Origin: Mycobacterium adipatum
GTDB taxonomy: Bacteria; Actinomycetota; Actinomycetes; Mycobacteriales; Mycobacteriaceae
Reading direction: 5' to 3'
Assembly: GCF_001644575.1 (NCBI RefSeq)
Contig: NZ_CP015596.1
Span: 4,836,001-4,900,000 of the forward strand
DNA length: 64,000 nt
The notes under the pieces: generated by a model
What the model saw: only the letters and a program-made list of their open reading frames with translations
Told to the model about the DNA's origin: nothing
Database searches by the model: none
Position numbers and translations under genes: made by a program
Shown: positions 56,901 through 64,000 of the stretch, one piece after another
Layout of the letters: each line of letters opens with the position of its first letter
How positions within the stretch are numbered: position 1 is the first letter of the stretch

Positions 56901-58079
56901 TTACCCGGCCCGATCGGGATTCTGCTGTGCGGTCAATGCGTCGACGGCCGCGTACAACGATTCCGCGTACCGCTGCTCGGTGAACCGTTGGGCGTGTGAT
57001 CGCAGCTTGTCCGGATCGAACTCGCAGGCCTCGAACCGGTCCAGCGCCTCGGCGATGGAATCGGCGGCGGGCCGGTCGAAGAACATCCCGGTGGTGCCCT
57101 CGATGACGGTGTCCAGGAACCCGCCCCAGCGCAGCACCACCGCCGGTCGCCCGGACACCGCGGCTTCGATGGGGGTCAGCCCGAAGTCCTCGTAGCTGGC
57201 CGCGATCAGCGCCCGGCACGACTGGTACAGCCAGGCCATCTGCCCGTCGGTGAGCGCCGAGAGCATCCTCACGTTGGGCGTCTTCATCCGCTCGATCCGG
57301 GTGGCCTCCGGGCCGTGACCGACCACCACCAGGCGGCGGTCGGTGTCGGCGAAGGCGCCGACCACCGCGTCGACGTTCTTGTAGGCCATCAGCCGGGACA
57401 CACACAGGTAGAACGGGGCACCCCCGTCGGTGGCCCAGTCCTGCAGTTCGGGTACCGGTTCGGAGGCGGTGTGCGGCTTCATCGCGATCGGGGACGGCAA
57501 CACATCGGCGTCGATCCCGTAGGCATCACGGATTCGGTGCTTGATGGCCGTGGACACGGCCAGGTAGCGGTCGACCGAGGAGGCCGCGCGCCGGTCCCAC
57601 GACTTCAGCAGCGGCGAGCCGACTTTCAGCGCGGCCCGCTTGAGCAGGTCCCCGTCGGGTTTGAGGTAGTGCTCGCGGGCGTAGAGCCAGTGCGCCGGGG
57701 TGTGGCAGTGCACGAGTTTGACGCCGTTGGTCCGGAAACCGTGGGCCCAGCCGCTGCTGCTGGTCACCACCACATCGGCATCGACGAACATCGCGCTCGC
57801 CGTGAACGGCAGCACCGGCAACGCCGCTCGATGGTGTTTGCGGAACGCCGACACCCGATTCAGTGGCGACACCCGGATATCGCGATCGGCGAACTCCGGG
57901 TAGGTGCCCTCCGGGTCATAGAGCAGGGTGTAGATCGGGGCGTCCGGGAACGCCTTGCTCATGGAGAGCACCACCTTCTCGGCGCCACCGCGCTGGGTCA
58001 GGTAGTCGTGGGCAATCGCCACCCGCGGGCCGTCGGAACCGTCGTACCGGTGCGGCGGCGCGCTGCGGTCCTCGGGCAC
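56901..58079 (-). CDS. glycosyltransferase, GT4-like (WbaZ type)
   Basis: 392 residues, GT-B fold. RVAIAHDYLTQRGGAEKVVLSM and HCHTPAHWLYAREHYL near 135 are typical of WbaZ/mannosyltransferase-type GT4 enzymes; the C-terminal domain has YLCVSRLMAYKNVDAVVGAF, LVVVGHGPEATRI and SYEDFGLTPIEAAVSGRPAV (EX7E at about 308-316). A mannosyl or similar transferase is likely; the exact sugar is unknown. GTG start preceded by AGAGGAGAGG. First gene of the second EPS unit. Confidence 0.9.
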   Translation of the reverse strand: MPEDRSAPPHRYDGSDGPRVAIAHDYLTQRGGAEKVVLSMSKAFPDAPIYTLLYDPEGTYPEFADRDIRVSPLNRVSAFRKHHRAALPVLPFTASAMFVDADVVVTSSSGWAHGFRTNGVKLVHCHTPAHWLYAREHYLKPDGDLLKRAALKVGSPLLKSWDRRAASSVDRYLAVSTAIKHRIRDAYGIDADVLPSPIAMKPHTASEPVPELQDWATDGGAPFYLCVSRLMAYKNVDAVVGAFADTDRRLVVVGHGPEATRIERMKTPNVRMLSALTDGQMAWLYQSCRALIAASYEDFGLTPIEAAVSGRPAVVLRWGGFLDTVIEGTTGMFFDRPAADSIAEALDRFEACEFDPDKLRSHAQRFTEQRYAESLYAAVDALTAQQNPDRAG

Positions 58080-58214
58080 GGCCCTCTCCTCTTCGCTGAA
58101 ACGTCATGTGCGCGTCGGTTCGGCCGACGGCGGGTTGCTCACGTGACGTTAGCCGACCCAGTTGACCATGCCTGCCCGCCGCCCGCCAGTCGCTGCCCGC
58201 ACGCCCCGGCCCCC

Positions 58215-59339
58215 TCAGCGGGCCGTCAGCTTCTCCAGGTTCGCGTTGACCTCCTGCTCCCAGATGCCGAACGCGTGCGTGGTGTCCACCTCCAACTCGA
58301 AGCGAGCGGTCATCTCGGGGGTGACCTCGTCCAGGTCCACGTAGAACTGTTCGTACCAGCGGCGGTGCTGATAGACCGCGCCGTCCTCCTCGGTGAGCAG
58401 CGGGTTGTCGATGCGGGTCTTGTGCTTCCAGATCTCGACGTCCTCCAAGAAGCCCTCACCGAAGGACCGGCTCATCGCCGAGGCGAGCTTGGCGGCCTTG
58501 TCGGCGGGCAGGCCCGGCATCTGCTGCACCGCCACGCCGTACTGCAGCACGAACGAGTTGTGCGTCACCGGGTAGTGGCAGTTGATCAGCGCCACCTCCA
58601 CGGTGAATCCCGGGGCCAGGTCGTTGTGCAACCAGTTGATCATGTACGCCGGCCCGAAGTAGGTGGCCTCCGACCGCAGATAGGTTCCGTCCCAGAGCTT
58701 GTCGGGGTCGGCGATGTAGTCCGGCCGGGGTTTGGACTCCATGAACTGGCTGGCGGTGTGCCCTTCGATGACGTTCGTGAAGAACGTCGGGTAGGCGTGA
58801 TGGATGTAGAAGAAATGCGCCATGTCGACGTTGTTGTCCACGATCTCGCGGCAGTGCGAGCCCTCGATGAGCATCGAATTCCACTGCCACGGCGACCACC
58901 GGCCTTCGGGGTAGCCCTCGATGGACGGCGGCGCCAATTCCGGCGGCGGGTCCGAACGTTGCGGATCGTGCCAGACCAGCAGCTGACCGTTCACCTCGTG
59001 GGTGGGCCAGGTGCGGGTGCGCGCCAACCGCGGGGTGCGCTTGGCGTAGGGCACCAACGCGCATTTGCCGTCGCTGCCCCACCGCCAGTCGTGGAACGGG
59101 CAGGCCAGGTTGTCGTCCTTGACGGTGCCCCGGGACAGATCACCGCCCATGTGGCGGCAGTAGCCGTCGAGCACGTGTACCGCCCCGGCGGAGTCGCTGT
59201 AGACCACCAGCCGGGTACCGAACGCGTCGACACCGTGCGGCTGCCCGTCGCGGAACTCCTCGGCCAGGCCCAGGCAGTGCCAGCCGCGGGCGAACCTGGT
59301 CATGGATGTGCCGGCGTCGATCTCCCGGATCTCAGTCAT
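58215..59339 (-). CDS. kshA: 3-ketosteroid 9-alpha-hydroxylase oxygenase component
   Basis: 374 residues, a Rieske non-heme iron oxygenase. The Rieske cluster ligands C61-x-H63 and C80-x2-H83 (YCRHMGGDLSRGT, CPFHDWRWG) and the mononuclear iron site H175, H180 (DMAHFFYIH) and probably D300 (FLEDVEIWKHK) are present. The whole sequence, including HNSFVLQYGVAVQQ-type and EEDGAVYQHRRWYEQFYVDL segments, is close to KshA. It hydroxylates the steroid at C9; with KstD this opens ring B. It needs a reductase (KshB), which is not in this window. Third gene of fadD-kstD-kshA, two bases after kstD. Confidence 0.94.
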   Translation of the reverse strand: MTEIREIDAGTSMTRFARGWHCLGLAEEFRDGQPHGVDAFGTRLVVYSDSAGAVHVLDGYCRHMGGDLSRGTVKDDNLACPFHDWRWGSDGKCALVPYAKRTPRLARTRTWPTHEVNGQLLVWHDPQRSDPPPELAPPSIEGYPEGRWSPWQWNSMLIEGSHCREIVDNNVDMAHFFYIHHAYPTFFTNVIEGHTASQFMESKPRPDYIADPDKLWDGTYLRSEATYFGPAYMINWLHNDLAPGFTVEVALINCHYPVTHNSFVLQYGVAVQQMPGLPADKAAKLASAMSRSFGEGFLEDVEIWKHKTRIDNPLLTEEDGAVYQHRRWYEQFYVDLDEVTPEMTARFELEVDTTHAFGIWEQEVNANLEKLTAR

Positions 59340-59341
59340 GC

Positions 59342-60947
59342 TCAGCCCCCCTGCTCTTCGCGCAAGCGCTCATCACTTCTGATCTGCTCTTCGCGCAAGC
59401 GCTCATCACTTCTGCCTAGCATGTCTTTCACGGCGAGGTGGCTGAACAGCATGCTCGTCCCGATCGGATTGCCGCCGCCGGGATAGCTGGTCCCGCTGGG
59501 CGCGGCCATGGTGTTGCCCGCCGCGTACAGCCCGGCGATCACCCGGCCCTCGGTGTCGAGCACCCGGGCGGCGGTATCGGTGCGCAATCCGCCCTTGGTC
59601 CCGAGGTCGGACACCCCGAACGCCGCAGCATGAAACGGTCCCCGCTCGATCGGCACCAGCGGCGAGGCGCCCCCACTGAACGCGCGGTCATACGGTTCCT
59701 CGCCACGGCCGAAATCCTCGTCGGTACCGCGGCGGACGAAGTCGTTGTACCGGGCCACCGTCGCGACCAGACCGTCCGGCGGCACCCCGATCGCGGCGGC
59801 GAGATCGGCCAGCGTGTCGGCGCTGCGCCACAGTCCGGCCTCGATATAGCGCTCGGTGTCGACCATCGAGACGTTGGTGGCCTTCACCGGCGGGACGACA
59901 CCCTCGCGATCGTCGTAGACCATCCAGTACGGCAGGGTCACCGTCCCGGCCGACATCGCGTCCAACACCGCCCGGCCCAGCCGGTCGTAGGCGGCCGATT
60001 CGTTGACGAACCGCCGGCCGCGGTCGTCGACGAAGATGCCACCGGTGAACCACAGCGCGAAGGCCGAGCTGCCGTCGGGGTGGGTGAGACCCGGTGACCA
60101 CCAGGCCTGCTCCATCAGATCGGTGTCGGCGCCGGCAGCGATGCCGGCCAGGTGGGCCAAACCGCGATTGCCCCACGGCCCCATGGTGTCCCGCGAATTC
60201 CCTGGCACCCCGTAACGGGCCCGCATCTCGTCGTTGCGCTCGAAGCCGCCGGCCGCCAGCAGTACCCCGCGGCGGGCCCGGATCGCCCGGCGCCGCCCGC
60301 CGGTCTCGACGATGGCGCCGGTCACCGCCCCGCCGGAGCGCACCAACTCGACCACCGCGGTGTTCAGTCGTGCGGAGGTGTTCGGGTACCGGCCGGTGGC
60401 GGTGAGCAGCCGGGCGATCAGCGCCCGGCCGCCGACGAAGTAGTCCTGCGGCTGCGGGTGGCCCAGGCGGTCGGCGTCCAGCGGGCCCCGCACCGCTTCC
60501 CGCAGTTCGGGTGCGGCGGCGATCTTCCACGGTTTGGCCGCGATGTGGCGCATGCCGTCGGCGCGGGCCTTGGGCGCCTTGCCGAAGTAGTCCGGCCACG
60601 GCAGCAGCGAAAACTTCAGCAGCTCATCGGCTTCCAGATATTCGATCAGCGGCGCTCCGCCGCGCACGTACGTTTCCTGCAGGTCCGCAGGCGTGCGGTC
60701 CCCGACTACGGCGTGGTAGTACTCCCAGGCATCGTCGAGGGTGTCATCGACCCCGGCGCGGGCCAGAACGGGGTTGCACGGGAACCACATCCCGCCGCCG
60801 CCGGAGTAGGCGGTGGTGCCCCCGAACTTGTCGGACGCCTCGACGAGAATCACCTCCAGACCTTCCCGGGCGGCGGTGTAGGCGCCGGTCACCCCGCCCG
60901 CCCCCGACCCGGCGACCAACACGTCGGTGGTCTCATCCCAGTGCGGG

Positions 60948-60955
<8 letters not shown>
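59342..60955 (-). CDS. kstD: 3-ketosteroid delta-1-dehydrogenase
   Basis: 537 residues from ATG at 60955. FAD enzyme that introduces the C1-C2 double bond in ring A of 3-ketosteroids. DVLVAGSGAGGVTGAYTAAREG is the FAD-binding N-terminus; FGGTTAYSGGGGMWFPCN is the family block near the active site; the C-terminal SYPGGGNPIGTS supplies the catalytic Tyr/Gly region. The last 25 residues contain an exact tandem repeat (RSDERLREEQ twice) from a recent 33-base duplication. The start overlaps the end of the fadD gene by eight bases. Confidence 0.92.
59351..59414 (-). repeat. 33-base tandem duplication at the end of kstD
   Basis: The 31-base segment CTGCTCTTCGCGCAAGCGCT...CTTCTG occurs at 59351-59381 and, 33 bases on, at 59384-59414 without a mismatch. 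Being a multiple of three, it adds eleven residues and keeps the frame. Confidence 0.9.

Positions 60956-64000
<3,045 letters not shown>

Noticed and set aside
57315..59486. Open frame of over 700 codons on the plus strand
   Set aside because: It crosses two clear minus-strand genes (glycosyltransferase and kshA) and their intergenic region, with His/Gly/Val-rich composition and no motif.

Overview
The window is a high-GC mycobacterial chromosome segment, most likely from a rapidly growing environmental Mycolicibacterium. The evidence is gene order. From position 1 to about 40,000 the genes follow the Mycobacterium tuberculosis Rv3234c-Rv3279c block nearly in order: a WS/DGAT acyltransferase and an Rv3235-like gene, secA1, hpf, comF, lpqB-mtrB-mtrA, tmk, sahH, tetR-rubB-rubA-alkB, manA, an Rv3256c-like gene, pmmA, whiB2, fbiA-fbiB, manB-wbbL-rmlD, an LCP ligase, fadE25, purE-purK, gtrA, a PH-domain protein and birA. 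The block resumes at 62,702 with accD5 (Rv3280), cut by the right edge. The gene at the left edge is also cut.

The conserved part holds protein export (SecA1), ribosome hibernation (HPF), the MtrAB-LpqB cell-wall signalling operon, S-adenosylhomocysteine recycling, alkane hydroxylation with two rubredoxins and a TetR regulator, mannose and rhamnose activation for cell-wall glycans, coenzyme F420 maturation, and purine synthesis. Local additions are a short-chain dehydrogenase, a TPR membrane protein, a secretory lipase, a small lipoprotein after sahH, and a secreted clan-A glycoside hydrolase heading the rmlD-wbbL-manB operon.

The accessory part is about 22.6 kb (roughly 40,016-62,640) between birA and accD5, which are neighbours in M. 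tuberculosis. It has two modules. The first (40,016-58,079) looks like a complete Wzx/Wzy-type exopolysaccharide locus: initiating sugar transferase, Wzz-like protein, Wzz/BY-kinase-like protein with a damaged P-loop, Wzy-like polymerase, Wzx-like flippase, three glycosyltransferases, a hexapeptide acetyltransferase and a membrane acyltransferase. Interleaved with these, often by start-stop overlap, are four paralogous surface-anchored alpha/beta hydrolases of the secretory-lipase family; a fifth lies at 13,065-14,372. The pairing of acyl-adding and acyl-removing enzymes suggests a glycan whose acylation is edited outside the membrane; this is inference. The second module (58,215-62,639) is fadD-kstD-kshA, a compact steroid-degradation operon divergent from accD5.

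Many genes have a TAnnnT hexamer 6-8 bases before the start codon, the arrangement expected for leaderless mycobacterial transcripts; this helped choose starts. I saw no tRNA, rRNA, CRISPR array, insertion sequence or phage gene.
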